Positions 42,637 to 52,184 of a DNA stretch of 64,000 bases are shown piece after piece. Source of the DNA: an uncultured Lachnospiraceae bacterium (lineage in GTDB: Bacteria > Bacillota > Clostridia > Lachnospirales > Lachnospiraceae); assembly GCA_910578335.1 (NCBI GenBank), contig CAJTPU010000007.1:98837-162836 (forward strand). Direction: 5' to 3'. The notes beneath the pieces are model-generated. The model worked only from the letters and a program-made list of their open reading frames with translations, had not been told where the DNA came from and did no database searches. How positions within the stretch are numbered: the stretch's first letter is position 1; each line of letters opens with the position of its first letter. A program made the position numbers and the translations under genes.

Positions 42637-45600
42637 ATGGGAAATGTCAGACGCATCTATGTTGAAAAGAAGGAGCCTTTTGCGGTAAAGGAAAAGGAAC
42701 TGCATGAGGAGCTGAAAAATTATCTGGGCATTGAAGGGCTTACCCGCGTCAGGGTACTTATCCGCTATGATGTAGAAAATATTTCGGAGGAAGTTTTTGA
42801 AAAGGCGTGCCGCACGGTGTTTTCCGAACCGCCGGTAGACGACTTGTATTTGGAATCCTTTGCACTTGCAGAGGGAGACAAGGTGTTTGGCGTGGAGTTT
42901 CTGCCGGGACAGTTTGACCAGCGCGCGGATTCTGCCGTGCAATGCGTGCGGTTTTTGAAGGAGGACGAGGAGCCGATTATCAAAACTGCCGTTACGTATG
43001 TGATATCGGGAACGGTTTCCGATGAAGAATTTGCAAAGATAAAGGCATACTGTATCAATCCGGTGGATTCCAGAGAGACTGATATGGTAAAGCCGGACAC
43101 ACTGGTGACGGTGTTTGAAGAACCGGCGGATGTAAAGGTTTTTGACGGTTTTACCGTTATGCCAAAAGAGGAGCTGCAAACGCTCTATGATTCCCTGAAT
43201 CTTGCCATGACTTTTAAGGATTTCTTACATATACAGCAGTATTTTGCAGGCGAGGAGCACAGGGACCCTACGATGACGGAAATCAGGGTGCTGGATACCT
43301 ACTGGTCGGACCACTGCCGCCACACGACTTTTTCCACGGAATTGAAGGAAGTGGAGTTTGGCGAGGGGTACTACAAGGAGCCGATTGAGACAACTTACCA
43401 GAGCTATCTGGACACGCGGGAAGAGATTTTTGCGGGTAGAAGCGATAAATTTGTATGTCTGATGGATTTGGCGCTGATGGCGATGCGCAAGCTGAAAAAA
43501 GACGGAAAGCTTGCGGATATGGAGCAGTCCGACGAGATTAATGCCTGCTCGGTCATCGTGCCGGTTGAGATGGATTATGACGGAGAAAAGGTTACGGAGG
43601 AGTGGCTGGTGTTCTTTAAAAATGAGACGCACAACCATCCGACGGAGATAGAGCCGTTTGGCGGTGCGGCGACCTGTCTTGGCGGCGCCATCAGGGACCC
43701 GCTTTCCGGACGCGGCTATGTTTATCAGGCGATGCGAGTGACCGGTGCGGCGGACCCTACCCTGCCGGTATCTGAGACTCTGCACGGCAAGCTTTCCCAG
43801 AAAAAGCTGGTGCGGGGCGCGGCGGCAGGCTATTCCTCTTATGGCAATCAGATAGGGCTTGCAACCGGCTTTGTGAAAGAAATTTATCACCCTTCTTATG
43901 TGGCAAAGCGTATGGAAGTCGGCGCCGTGATGGGTGCGGCTCCCAGAAAAAATGTAATCCGTGAGACTTCCGACCCGGGCGATATCATTATCCTTTTGGG
44001 GGGACGGACAGGGCGTGACGGCTGCGGCGGCGCTACCGGTTCTTCCAAAGTGCACACGGATACTTCCATTGAGACCTGCGGCGCGGAGGTACAGAAGGGC
44101 AATGCGCCCACGGAGCGTAAGATACAGAGGCTTTTCAGGCGGGAAGAGGTCAGCAGGCTGATTAAAAAATGCAACGACTTTGGCGCAGGCGGTGTTTCGG
44201 TTGCCATTGGCGAGCTGGCGGACGGACTGGTGGTGGATTTGGACAAGGTGCCAAAGAAATACGCCGGACTGGACGGCACGGAGCTTGCCATCTCCGAATC
44301 ACAGGAGCGTATGGCAGTGGTCGTGGACAAACAGGATGTAGATACCTTTTTAGGATACGCGGCAGAAGAGAATCTGGAGGCGGTGCCGGTTGCTGTGGTG
44401 ACGAAAGAGCCGCGGCTTGTGTTAAACTGGCGCGGAAGGGATATCGTCAATATTTCACGTGCTTTTCTGGATACCAACGGCGCTCATCAGGAGACTGCTG
44501 TGAAGGTAGAGATTCCTTCGGCAGAGGAAAACTATTTTCACCAAACGGCAGTTGCGGCAGTGGAGGAAAAGCTGGAGGCGGGCGATACAAAGGGCGCGTG
44601 GCTTGCTTTGCTGAAAGATTTGAATGTATGCTCCCAGAAGGGGCTGGTGGAAATGTTTGATTCTTCCATTGGCGCGGGCAGCGTGCTTATGCCTTACGGC
44701 GGCAGGTATCAGCTTACGGAGGCACAGACCATGGTGGCAAAGCTGCCGGTGTTAAAGGGCAGTACGGATACCGTTACCATGATGAGTTATGGCTTTGACC
44801 CGTATCTGTCGGCATGGAGCCCCTATCATGGCGCCATTTACGCAGTTACGGAGTCTATGGCAAAGATTGTTGCCTGCGGCGGCGATTACAAGAAAATCAG
44901 ATTTACTTTTCAGGAGTATTTCAGAAGGATGACGGAGGAGCCTGCGCGGTGGAGCCAGCCTTTTGCAGCGCTTTTGGGCGCATATGATGCACAGATTGGC
45001 TATGGACTTCCTTCCATCGGCGGCAAGGATTCCATGTCGGGTACTTTCAACGACATTGACGTGCCGCCCACACTGGTTTCTTTTGCAGTTGATATTGCCC
45101 GTGCCGGCAATATTATCACACCGGAGCTAAAGAAGGCGGGCAACAAGCTGGTTCGCTTCAAAATAGAAAAAGACGATTATGACATTCCCGTGTATGAAAA
45201 AGTCATGGCACTATACGACAAAATTGCAAAGCTGATACAGGAAGGCGTTATCGTGTCGGCTTATGCGCTTGACAGTAAGGGCGCCGCTGCGGCGCTTTCC
45301 AAGATGGCTTTTGGCAATAAGCTGGGATTTTGCATAGATGATTCGGTTCCGGTGCATATGCTTTTTGAAAACGGACTGGGTGAGATTGTGGCGGAAGTGG
45401 CGTCAGACAAAGAAGACGGGCTGTCTGCCTCTGGCGCGGACTATATGGTTCTCGGCTGTGTAACAAAAGAGGAGACGATTGTCTGCGGCGATATGAAGCT
45501 TCCCATCAAAGAGGCTCTGCAGGCATGGACGGGAACGCTGGAAAAGGTATTTCCGACCAAAGCATATCAGGGAACGGAGCCTGTGGAAGCGGCACTTTTT

Positions 45601-46437
45601 TGTGCAGACAGCATATATGTATGTAAGAACAAGGTGGCAAAGCCTGTGGTGTTTATCCCTGTGTTCCCGGGAACCAACTGTGAATATGACAGCCAAAAGG
45701 CGTTTGAACGCGCGGGCGCGAAGGTAGTTACCAAAGTATTTAAGAACCTGACGGCAAAGGACATCCGCTCTTCCGTGGAGGAGTTTGAAAAGGCGATAAA
45801 CGAAGCCCAGATTATCATGTTCCCGGGTGGTTTTTCAGCGGGAGACGAGCCTGACGGCTCTGCTAAGTTTTTTGCCACGGCATTCCAGAACGAACGGATA
45901 AAAGAAGCCGTGATGAAGCTGCTGCAGGAAAGAGACGGACTGGCGCTTGGCATTTGTAACGGATTTCAGGCGTTAATCAAGCTGGGGCTGCTGCCCTTTG
46001 GCGAGATTACGGGACAGACGGAGGATTCTCCGACGTTGACCTTTAATACCATAAACCGTCACATTTCCAAAATGGTGTATACCAAGGTCGTGTCGAATAA
46101 ATCGCCGTGGCTGCAGGGGGCGAAGCTGGGTGAGACCTATGTAACGCCGGCTTCCCACGGAGAAGGGCGTTTTGTGGCAAAGAAGGAGTGGCTTGAGAGG
46201 CTTTTTGCAAACGGGCAGGTTGCGACACAGTATGCGGATGTAAACGGTACGGTTTCCATGGATGAGGAATGGAATGTAAACGGCTCCTATATGGCAGTGG
46301 AAGGAATTACCTCTCCCGACGGGCGCTGCTTTGGCAAGATGGCGCATGTGGAAAGGCGGGACAGTGCAGTTGCCATGAATATCTACGGGGAACAGGACTT
46401 AAAGATTTTTGAGAGCGGTGTGGCGTATTTTAAGTAA
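42637..46437 (+). CDS. purL: Phosphoribosylformylglycinamidine synthase, single-chain
   Basis: 1266 residues from ATG 42637 (GAGGAG 7 nt upstream). It converts FGAR, glutamine and ATP to FGAM. Domains: N-terminal PurS-like region; two AIR-synthase-like halves (FKNETHNHPTEIEPFGGAATCLGGAIRD, GCGGATGSSK, ..., LPSIGGKDSMSGTF); and a C-terminal class I glutamine amidotransferase with VFPGTNCEYDS, GGFSAGDEPDGSA and nucleophile Cys in LGICNGFQ. Length fits the large single-chain form, so separate purQ and purS should not be needed. It is remote from purEMND. Terminator follows. Confidence 0.96.
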   Translation: MGNVRRIYVEKKEPFAVKEKELHEELKNYLGIEGLTRVRVLIRYDVENISEEVFEKACRTVFSEPPVDDLYLESFALAEGDKVFGVEFLPGQFDQRADSAVQCVRFLKEDEEPIIKTAVTYVISGTVSDEEFAKIKAYCINPVDSRETDMVKPDTLVTVFEEPADVKVFDGFTVMPKEELQTLYDSLNLAMTFKDFLHIQQYFAGEEHRDPTMTEIRVLDTYWSDHCRHTTFSTELKEVEFGEGYYKEPIETTYQSYLDTREEIFAGRSDKFVCLMDLALMAMRKLKKDGKLADMEQSDEINACSVIVPVEMDYDGEKVTEEWLVFFKNETHNHPTEIEPFGGAATCLGGAIRDPLSGRGYVYQAMRVTGAADPTLPVSETLHGKLSQKKLVRGAAAGYSSYGNQIGLATGFVKEIYHPSYVAKRMEVGAVMGAAPRKNVIRETSDPGDIIILLGGRTGRDGCGGATGSSKVHTDTSIETCGAEVQKGNAPTERKIQRLFRREEVSRLIKKCNDFGAGGVSVAIGELADGLVVDLDKVPKKYAGLDGTELAISESQERMAVVVDKQDVDTFLGYAAEENLEAVPVAVVTKEPRLVLNWRGRDIVNISRAFLDTNGAHQETAVKVEIPSAEENYFHQTAVAAVEEKLEAGDTKGAWLALLKDLNVCSQKGLVEMFDSSIGAGSVLMPYGGRYQLTEAQTMVAKLPVLKGSTDTVTMMSYGFDPYLSAWSPYHGAIYAVTESMAKIVACGGDYKKIRFTFQEYFRRMTEEPARWSQPFAALLGAYDAQIGYGLPSIGGKDSMSGTFNDIDVPPTLVSFAVDIARAGNIITPELKKAGNKLVRFKIEKDDYDIPVYEKVMALYDKIAKLIQEGVIVSAYALDSKGAAAALSKMAFGNKLGFCIDDSVPVHMLFENGLGEIVAEVASDKEDGLSASGADYMVLGCVTKEETIVCGDMKLPIKEALQAWTGTLEKVFPTKAYQGTEPVEAALFCADSIYVCKNKVAKPVVFIPVFPGTNCEYDSQKAFERAGAKVVTKVFKNLTAKDIRSSVEEFEKAINEAQIIMFPGGFSAGDEPDGSAKFFATAFQNERIKEAVMKLLQERDGLALGICNGFQALIKLGLLPFGEITGQTEDSPTLTFNTINRHISKMVYTKVVSNKSPWLQGAKLGETYVTPASHGEGRFVAKKEWLERLFANGQVATQYADVNGTVSMDEEWNVNGSYMAVEGITSPDGRCFGKMAHVERRDSAVAMNIYGEQDLKIFESGVAYFK

Positions 46438-46453
46438 TCAATGAATAACGGGC

Positions 46454-46497
46454 AAATGACCTTATGCAAGGCTTTGATTTTGCATAGGGTCATTTTT
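46454..46497 (+). terminator. Terminator of purL
   Basis: AAATGACCTTATGCAA (46454-46469) pairs with TTGCATAGGGTCATTT (one G-U), continuing into a T-run to 46497. Confidence 0.85.
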
Positions 46498-46511
46498 AAA
46501 AAAGAGGGCAA

Positions 46512-46982
46512 ATGAAAATAAGAAGAGCAAAAGAACAGGACTTAGAGGCTATCAACAGGCTGCTTTTTCAGGTGTGCGCCGTACATCATGCGGGCAGACC
46601 GGATTTGTTTAAGGCGGGAGCCAAAAAATATACGGACAGTGAGCTTCTTGCCATTCTGGAGAATGACGAGACGCCGGTTTTTGCAGCGGTTGACGAGCAC
46701 AATGCGTTGATGGGATACGCATTCTGCGTATTTATCAGACAAAAAAACAACAATATTTTTGAAGATAGGAATACTCTGTATATTGACGACTTATGTGTGG
46801 ATGAGAATCTGCGGGGAAAGCATGTGGGAAGCGCCTTGTATGAAGCCGTGCTTGCCTTTGCGAGAGAGCAGGGCTGCTACAACGTTACCCTGAATGTATG
46901 GAGCTGCAATGAAAGCGCCATGCGGTTTTATGAAGCGTGCGGACTCAAGCCCCAGAAAGTCGGCATGGAAGTGATTTTATAG
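46512..46982 (+). CDS. GNAT-family N-acetyltransferase
   Basis: 156 residues from ATG 46512, with GAGGGC just upstream. The acetyl-CoA-binding fold shows MKIRRAKEQDLEAINRLLFQV, TLYIDDLCVDENLRGKHVGSALYEAVLAFAREQGC (motif A) and NVWSCNESAMRFYEACGLKPQKVGMEVIL (motif B). Substrate unknown. It overlaps no other gene; the next CDS starts 78 nt later. Confidence 0.88.
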   Translation: MKIRRAKEQDLEAINRLLFQVCAVHHAGRPDLFKAGAKKYTDSELLAILENDETPVFAAVDEHNALMGYAFCVFIRQKNNNIFEDRNTLYIDDLCVDENLRGKHVGSALYEAVLAFAREQGCYNVTLNVWSCNESAMRFYEACGLKPQKVGMEVIL

Positions 46983-47060
46983 ACAGGATGCACAGTGACA
47001 AAGACATATTCACTGAGTTTTGCAATTACCTACCTATATCACAAACGGAAAGGAAGCAGC

Positions 47061-47459
47061 ATGGAAGCAGACACTTTAAAGCAGGTACAGGAATTTTTTG
47101 CAAAGGACAGGTTTGCCACGGACAATGGTGCGGTGATTGAGGAGATAGGCGAGCACTATGCCAAATGCCGTATGGAGCTGGGAGAGGGGCATAGGAATGC
47201 GGTCGGCGCCGTGATGGGAGGCGTCTGCTTTACCCTTGCGGACTTTACTTTTGCGGTTGCGGCGAACTGGCAGAAGGTGGGTGTGGTATCTTTAAGCTCC
47301 AATATTACGTATTTGGGAGCCGTACATGGCAGGGAGCTGATTGCAGAGGCGGCATGTGTCAAAGAAGGCAGAACGACAAACTTCTATCAGATAGATATTT
47401 GGGACGATACGGGGAGCCATGTTGCCGTAGTGACGACGACCGGTTATCGGAAAGCATAA
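47061..47459 (+). CDS. PaaI-type hotdog thioesterase
   Basis: 132 residues from ATG 47061 (AAAGGAAGC upstream). Hotdog fold: NAVGAVMGGVCFTLADFTFAVAANW, then LSSNITYLGAVHGRELIAEAACVKEGRTTNFYQIDIWDD. The motif GGVCFTLADF carries the catalytic-type Asp of the PaaI subgroup, which hydrolyses acyl-CoA thioesters. The exact substrate is not predictable. Likely co-transcribed with the upstream GNAT gene. Confidence 0.8.
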   Translation: MEADTLKQVQEFFAKDRFATDNGAVIEEIGEHYAKCRMELGEGHRNAVGAVMGGVCFTLADFTFAVAANWQKVGVVSLSSNITYLGAVHGRELIAEAACVKEGRTTNFYQIDIWDDTGSHVAVVTTTGYRKA

Positions 47460-47483
47460 AATGATTTTGGGCAGGGTATAAAA

Positions 47484-49163
47484 ATGGGCGACAAAGAAAA
47501 CAAGGATTTTGAGAAGCTGGCGGATGCCAAAAAGCTGGAGCAGGTCAATGAAAGGCTTAAGCAGGCACTTGAGGCGGCGGAGGCGGCAAACAGGGCAAAA
47601 AGCGCTTTTTTGTCCAATATGTCCCATGATATCCGCACGCCTATGAATGCGATTCTGGGAATGGCTTCCATAGGATTATCCCATATTGACGAAAAAGCGA
47701 GGGTGCAGGACTGTCTTTTGAAGATACAGACGGCGTCCACGCATCTGATGAGTCTGGTCAATGATGTGCTGGATATGTCGCGGATTGACAGCGGGCGCAT
47801 GGCTATCAATGTGGAAGCGTTTTCGCTTGCGGATTTGGTACATGAAATTGCCGTGATTATGCGTCCGCAGGCACAGCAGAAAAATCAGAGCCTGCAGATT
47901 GTAATCGGGCAGATTGACAGGGAGCATTTGTTGGGCGACCCGTTACGGCTACGGCAGATTGCAGTCAATATCATTGGGAATGCGGTGAAGTACACACAGG
48001 AGGGCGGAAAAATCTGCGTCACGCTTTTAGAGCGTGCGGGCGAAAAAACGGCAGCGGGAGAGGAATCCATATGGATTGATTTTTCCTGTGAGGACAATGG
48101 CATCGGCATGAGCAGCGAGTTTTTAGAGAAGATTTTTATTCCCTTTGAGCGGGTGCACAATACGACAATCAGCAAAATTGAAGGCACCGGTCTGGGCATG
48201 GCGATTGTGAAGAATCTGGTGGAGCAGATGGGCGGACGGATAGAGGTGGAGAGCAAAGAGGGTGCAGGAAGCCGTTTTCAGGTGGCACTTCCGTTTGTTG
48301 TATCCGGTGAAGAGCAAAGAACGGCATTTGTGGCGGGAAGCGCTGTTTTGGTGGCAGGGAGCGGAGAGGACAGGAACCGGCAGCTTTCCGAATATCTTGC
48401 AGAGAGCGGTCTTGAGCCGGTGTGCATAACAGCCGGGCTGGAGGCAGTCACGTATCTGACGGAGGCGCAGTATGAAGGGCGTATGCCCTGCGCCATGCTT
48501 TTGGGGCAGGAGCTTTCCGATATGCCGCCGCTGGAGCTTGCAGCACATGTGAGGCAGCTTGCCGGCGCAGCCTTTCCCATTATATTGGTCTCGGAGGAGG
48601 ACTGGGCGCAGATAGAGTACCGTGCCCAGCGCGCGGGCGTCAATGCCTTTGTCCCCTGCCCGCTCTTTAAAAGCAGGCTTTTGGAAACCTTGTCCGGTCT
48701 GCTTCAGGCGAACGGAACGAAGGAAGCAGAAAATATGGAGCAGGCGGATTACAGCAGATACCACGCGCTGCTTGTGGAAGACAATGAGCTGAATCAGGAA
48801 ATTGCCATGGAGCTTTTGTCTTTCACGGGTATACAGGTGGAGACGGCGGATGACGGCGCGTCTGCGCTGAAGCGGTTTATAGAGTCTCCCGAAGGATATT
48901 TTGATATTATTTTTATGGATATCCAGATGCCTGTTATGGACGGTTATGAGGCGACAAGGAGAATTCGCGCGCTGCAAAGACAGGATGCGCAGAAGGTTTG
49001 GATTGTGGCAATGACAGCCAATGCTTTTGTGGAGGATATCCGGCTTTCCAGAGAAGCGGGTATGAACGAGCATTGCGCTAAGCCGGTGGACCCGGAGCGT
49101 CTGACGGAGATTCTGCGATGCCGGTTTGGACAGCACGCCGCCGCAGGCAGTGGGAAAGAATAG
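47484..49163 (+). CDS. Soluble hybrid histidine kinase with one dead and one intact receiver
   Basis: 559 residues, no membrane segment. A short coiled-coil leads to HisKA with phospho-His in MSHDIRTPMNAILGM, then ATPase motifs (GDPLRLRQIAVNIIGNAVKYT, DNGIGM, GTGLGMAIVKNL). Receiver 1 (about 275-410) is degenerate: its phospho-Asp position reads LLGQELSD instead of LLD. Receiver 2 (about 425-550) is intact (LVEDNELNQEIA, FMDIQMPVMDGYE, CAKPVD). With no sensor domain, it must be activated by a partner. The HD protein gene follows after 15 nt and may be the target. Confidence 0.88.
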   Translation: MGDKENKDFEKLADAKKLEQVNERLKQALEAAEAANRAKSAFLSNMSHDIRTPMNAILGMASIGLSHIDEKARVQDCLLKIQTASTHLMSLVNDVLDMSRIDSGRMAINVEAFSLADLVHEIAVIMRPQAQQKNQSLQIVIGQIDREHLLGDPLRLRQIAVNIIGNAVKYTQEGGKICVTLLERAGEKTAAGEESIWIDFSCEDNGIGMSSEFLEKIFIPFERVHNTTISKIEGTGLGMAIVKNLVEQMGGRIEVESKEGAGSRFQVALPFVVSGEEQRTAFVAGSAVLVAGSGEDRNRQLSEYLAESGLEPVCITAGLEAVTYLTEAQYEGRMPCAMLLGQELSDMPPLELAAHVRQLAGAAFPIILVSEEDWAQIEYRAQRAGVNAFVPCPLFKSRLLETLSGLLQANGTKEAENMEQADYSRYHALLVEDNELNQEIAMELLSFTGIQVETADDGASALKRFIESPEGYFDIIFMDIQMPVMDGYEATRRIRALQRQDAQKVWIVAMTANAFVEDIRLSREAGMNEHCAKPVDPERLTEILRCRFGQHAAAGSGKE

Positions 49164-49178
49164 AAAAGAGTTGGATTT

Positions 49179-51029
49179 ATGCAGCCATATCAGGAAGAAT
49201 ATATTGCAAATATAAAAGACATTACTGCGCTTACAGCAAGGAAAATACCCAAAGGACAGTCTTTTGAGGCATATTATGCCTTATGCTTAGAAGACAGGAT
49301 GCAGGCGGAGCGGAAAGCAAAGCGGAATATGGAGATTTTGCGGAGCAGATTGTTTCCTGCGCTGGACTATATGCCGGAGGCGGACGGTGAGGAGCTTGCA
49401 GAGCTTGGGGAATTTGCGGGACAGCTTTTGAATATCAGGGAGGATTTGGACGCCGGACTGTTCTGCCGGATTCACCATGCCTTTTTAAGCCTGGCAAGGC
49501 AGAGAAGGGACAGGGGCGGCATGATACGCGAGCTGTACTGGCTGGGAATTGGTTACAACAATCTGTGCAACAGGCTGGTAGGGCTTCCGGAAGCCGTGAG
49601 CGAGCCGTATTATTCCCAAATGAGGATGTATTTTGCGGAAGCGGCGGCTTATCTGAAGTACTATGATGAGATTACGGATACAGAAACGAGGGGTTATATT
49701 TTTCGCTCCCGTGCCAATATGGCTTTGGGAAAATTCAAGGACGTCAGTCAGCGCATCCGCCTGCTTCGGCATACGCTGCAGATTATGCAGGATAAAGGAT
49801 ATCGGGAAAAAGCGCCGGACTTGCCGTGGGAGGCTTATGTATATGCGACGCATCAGTTGATGGCGGCGAGTATTTCTTACAGCAGGGAAGAAACCATGAC
49901 CGCAAAAGATGTGGAGGTTATTATGGAATCTGTCTATCTTGTCTATCAAAGACGGATTCGGGAAGCGGAGCAGAAAAAGGAGCGTCCGCCCATAAGACCT
50001 CTGTTTTCTTATGCTGCTATTTCTTATTACTGCGGGCTGATTGACTTGGAAGAGCTCTTCAGGCGGATGGAGGAATTGCTGGATGCAGCGGATACGTCAG
50101 ATTTTTCGGTGGATGGCATGTACGGGGTGATATCCCTGCCGGCGTTTTACTGTCAGTATTTGCAGCAATATCCCGAACAACTGCCGCAGCGCAAGGAGTA
50201 TGTGGAGTCGCTTTACCGTAAAATATTACGGTATGTGGAAGATTTTCCGGACGGCGAACAGAATGAGACGCTCTTTTTCTACCTCAGGCAGCTTTCCCAT
50301 ACCTTTGTGGAGACGGAGGACAGCATTTCCTACGGGGAATTTCTGCAAAAGCTGCAGTTGCGTTTTATACCGGATATTTTTGTCCATTCTTTCACCGTGG
50401 GAAAAGCTGCGGCTTTGTTCAGCGATATCATTCTAAAGGAAGAACCCGCATTTTTTGACGACATTGAGATGTTTCGGGAGATACAGGATTGGGAAGAGAA
50501 GCGGCGGCGCATCTTGGACTATGCCATGGAGTGCGGGATGTATCATGATATTGGAAAAATAAACTTTATGAATCTGTACTGCCGCACCGCAAGGCAGTGG
50601 TTTGAGGAAGAATATGAGGAGGCAAGCCTGCATACGCTGGTGGGCGAAACTTGTCTGGCGGGAAGAAACTCTACCATGTGTTACGCGGAGGCTGCCAAGG
50701 GGCATCACCGCTGGTATGACGGCACCAGAGGGTATCCGGAGAGCTACAAGCGTCTGGAGTGCCAGTACCGGCAGATGGTGGATATCATAGGTCTGGTTGA
50801 CTGGATAGAAGGCGTGACGGAAACGAACTGCCTGCAGAAGGGTGTGAAGAAGACCTTTGACGAGGCGGTAGAGACTGCCGTATCCTTGGAGGGCAGGCGT
50901 TTTTCACCGCTTTTAACCGCCAGGCTCCGGGATAAACATGTGGCGGAGAAGCTCAGAGAGGCTTTCCGAGAGGGGCGTAAGGAAGCGTACCGCACACTGT
51001 ATGAGGGGTATGTGGGGAAAAAAGCGTAA
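49179..51029 (+). CDS. Variant HD-GYP-domain protein with long helical N-terminus
   Basis: 616 residues. Residues 1-~400 are helical, TPR-like in pattern, and unrecognised. The C-terminal HD domain has MYHDIGKINFMN, then HTLVGETCLAGR, the variant signature GHHRWYDGTRGYPESYK instead of HHERWDGxGYP, and DIIGLVDWIEGVTETN, keeping the metal-ligand Asp. It is probably a phosphohydrolase related to HD-GYP, perhaps with changed nucleotide preference. It is immediately downstream of the hybrid kinase, so regulated control is plausible. Confidence 0.7.
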   Translation: MQPYQEEYIANIKDITALTARKIPKGQSFEAYYALCLEDRMQAERKAKRNMEILRSRLFPALDYMPEADGEELAELGEFAGQLLNIREDLDAGLFCRIHHAFLSLARQRRDRGGMIRELYWLGIGYNNLCNRLVGLPEAVSEPYYSQMRMYFAEAAAYLKYYDEITDTETRGYIFRSRANMALGKFKDVSQRIRLLRHTLQIMQDKGYREKAPDLPWEAYVYATHQLMAASISYSREETMTAKDVEVIMESVYLVYQRRIREAEQKKERPPIRPLFSYAAISYYCGLIDLEELFRRMEELLDAADTSDFSVDGMYGVISLPAFYCQYLQQYPEQLPQRKEYVESLYRKILRYVEDFPDGEQNETLFFYLRQLSHTFVETEDSISYGEFLQKLQLRFIPDIFVHSFTVGKAAALFSDIILKEEPAFFDDIEMFREIQDWEEKRRRILDYAMECGMYHDIGKINFMNLYCRTARQWFEEEYEEASLHTLVGETCLAGRNSTMCYAEAAKGHHRWYDGTRGYPESYKRLECQYRQMVDIIGLVDWIEGVTETNCLQKGVKKTFDEAVETAVSLEGRRFSPLLTARLRDKHVAEKLREAFREGRKEAYRTLYEGYVGKKA

Positions 51030-51115
51030 AAACATGCATACTCTACGGGCAAGTGCATCGTGAGGATAAAAAACTGCATTTTAACGGAATAAGGGTTGTG
51101 CTTCGGGCAGAAATA

Positions 51116-51144
51116 TTGCAGAATGGTTCTATCGGCAGTATACG
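51116..51144 (+). promoter_or_regulatory. Possible promoter of the LytTR-ABC operon
   Basis: TTGCAG (51116-51121), 17 nt, TATACG (51139-51144), 76 nt before the LytTR start. No clear LytTR-type repeats seen beside it. Confidence 0.3.
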
Positions 51145-51220
51145 GCAGGGGCACAGCCTTTTTGTGCTGCACGGGACATTATGTTACATTTCGGTCTGCC
51201 GAAGAAGTATGGGAGAGCAT

Positions 51221-51685
51221 ATGAAGATTACGATGGAACAGCTTGCGGCGGGTGAGGAAGAAATTATCATCCGCTATAAAAGGATGGATGAAAGGATAGA
51301 GGCGCTCTGCCGCTTTATAAAAGGGCAGGAGGGCAGGCTCATGGGGAGCAGGGTGGATAGCGGCGGGCAGCTTTGCCTGTTTTTTCCCGGGGAGGTGTTT
51401 TACTTTGAGAGCGTAGACAACGCCGTATATGCTTATCTGGAGCACGAGGTGTACCGCATACAGGAAAGCCTTGTGGAGATAACGGCGCGCTGTGAAGGAA
51501 GTGGTTTTTTGCGGTGCTCCCGCACCATGACAATCAATCTGGATAAGATAGAACGGCTGAAAAGCGAGCCGGGAAGCAGGATAAGTGCTTTTTTAAGCAA
51601 CGGAGAGGCAGTCATGATTTCCAGAAAGTATGCGAAGGGACTGCGGGCGGTATTAAAGCGGGGAAGGAGGGAAAACCATGCGTAA
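51221..51685 (+). CDS. LytTR-domain transcriptional regulator (no receiver)
   Basis: 154 residues from ATG 51221 with GGGAG upstream. A short N-terminal region is followed by a LytTR DNA-binding domain (GEVFYFESVDNAVYAYLEHEVYRI, then GFLRCSRTMTINLDKIERLKSE, ending SRKYAKGLRAVL). Free-standing LytTR regulators with a downstream DUF3021 membrane protein form known 'LytTR regulatory systems', in which the membrane partner restrains the regulator. Its 3' end overlaps the next gene by 8 nt. Confidence 0.85.
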   Translation: MKITMEQLAAGEEEIIIRYKRMDERIEALCRFIKGQEGRLMGSRVDSGGQLCLFFPGEVFYFESVDNAVYAYLEHEVYRIQESLVEITARCEGSGFLRCSRTMTINLDKIERLKSEPGSRISAFLSNGEAVMISRKYAKGLRAVLKRGRRENHA

Positions 51686-52184
51686 GAAAAAATGGGCGGA
51701 AGGTTTTCGGAAGTATCTGGAGACAGAGGTACAGGTAGAGTATAAGGCATGTCTTTATTTTTTTGCCATTCTCTTTTTTTACTGTTGCTATCTGCTTTTT
51801 CAAGGCGTGTATGCAGCGAGGATTCTTTATATGGCGGAGATGATTTTCACCACGTACCTTGTAGGGTACGTGCAAATCTGCCTGCTGGGAAATTTTGATG
51901 AGGGGGAGCACTTTGGCGGAAGGGAATTTTTGTCTGCGGCAGGCTGCACGGCGGTTTACACCCTTGTAAGCTATCTGTGCGGCTGGTTTGATAAAAGGAA
52001 GGATGCTACGGCATGGTTTGCCGCCTTTCTGCTGTTTGGCTACGCCTGCCTGTTTCTGGTCAATAAGATAAAAAGAGGGGCGGACACGAAACGGCTCAAT
52101 GAACTGCTTACATTGTATCAGGATAAAGGAAGGATGCAGTCCGCCAGAGCGGGCTTGGAGGAGGAAGATGGAAAAAGCGATTGA
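51678..52184 (+). CDS. DUF3021-like membrane partner of the LytTR regulator
   Basis: 168 residues; ATG 51678 overlaps the LytTR gene, with GGGAGG upstream. Four hydrophobic segments (LYFFAILFFYCCYLLFQ, MIFTTYLVGYVQICLLG, AAGCTAVYTLVSYLCGW, TAWFAAFLLFGYACLFLV), the DUF3021 arrangement. Expected to be a membrane inhibitor or sensor for the regulator, by analogy with known systems. Its end overlaps the ABC ATPase start by 17 nt. Confidence 0.7.
   Translation: MRKKKWAEGFRKYLETEVQVEYKACLYFFAILFFYCCYLLFQGVYAARILYMAEMIFTTYLVGYVQICLLGNFDEGEHFGGREFLSAAGCTAVYTLVSYLCGWFDKRKDATAWFAAFLLFGYACLFLVNKIKRGADTKRLNELLTLYQDKGRMQSARAGLEEEDGKSD

Noticed and set aside
43225..44055. A 276-codon minus-strand open frame inside purL
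   Set aside because: Shadow of the confirmed PurL frame, with no start signal.
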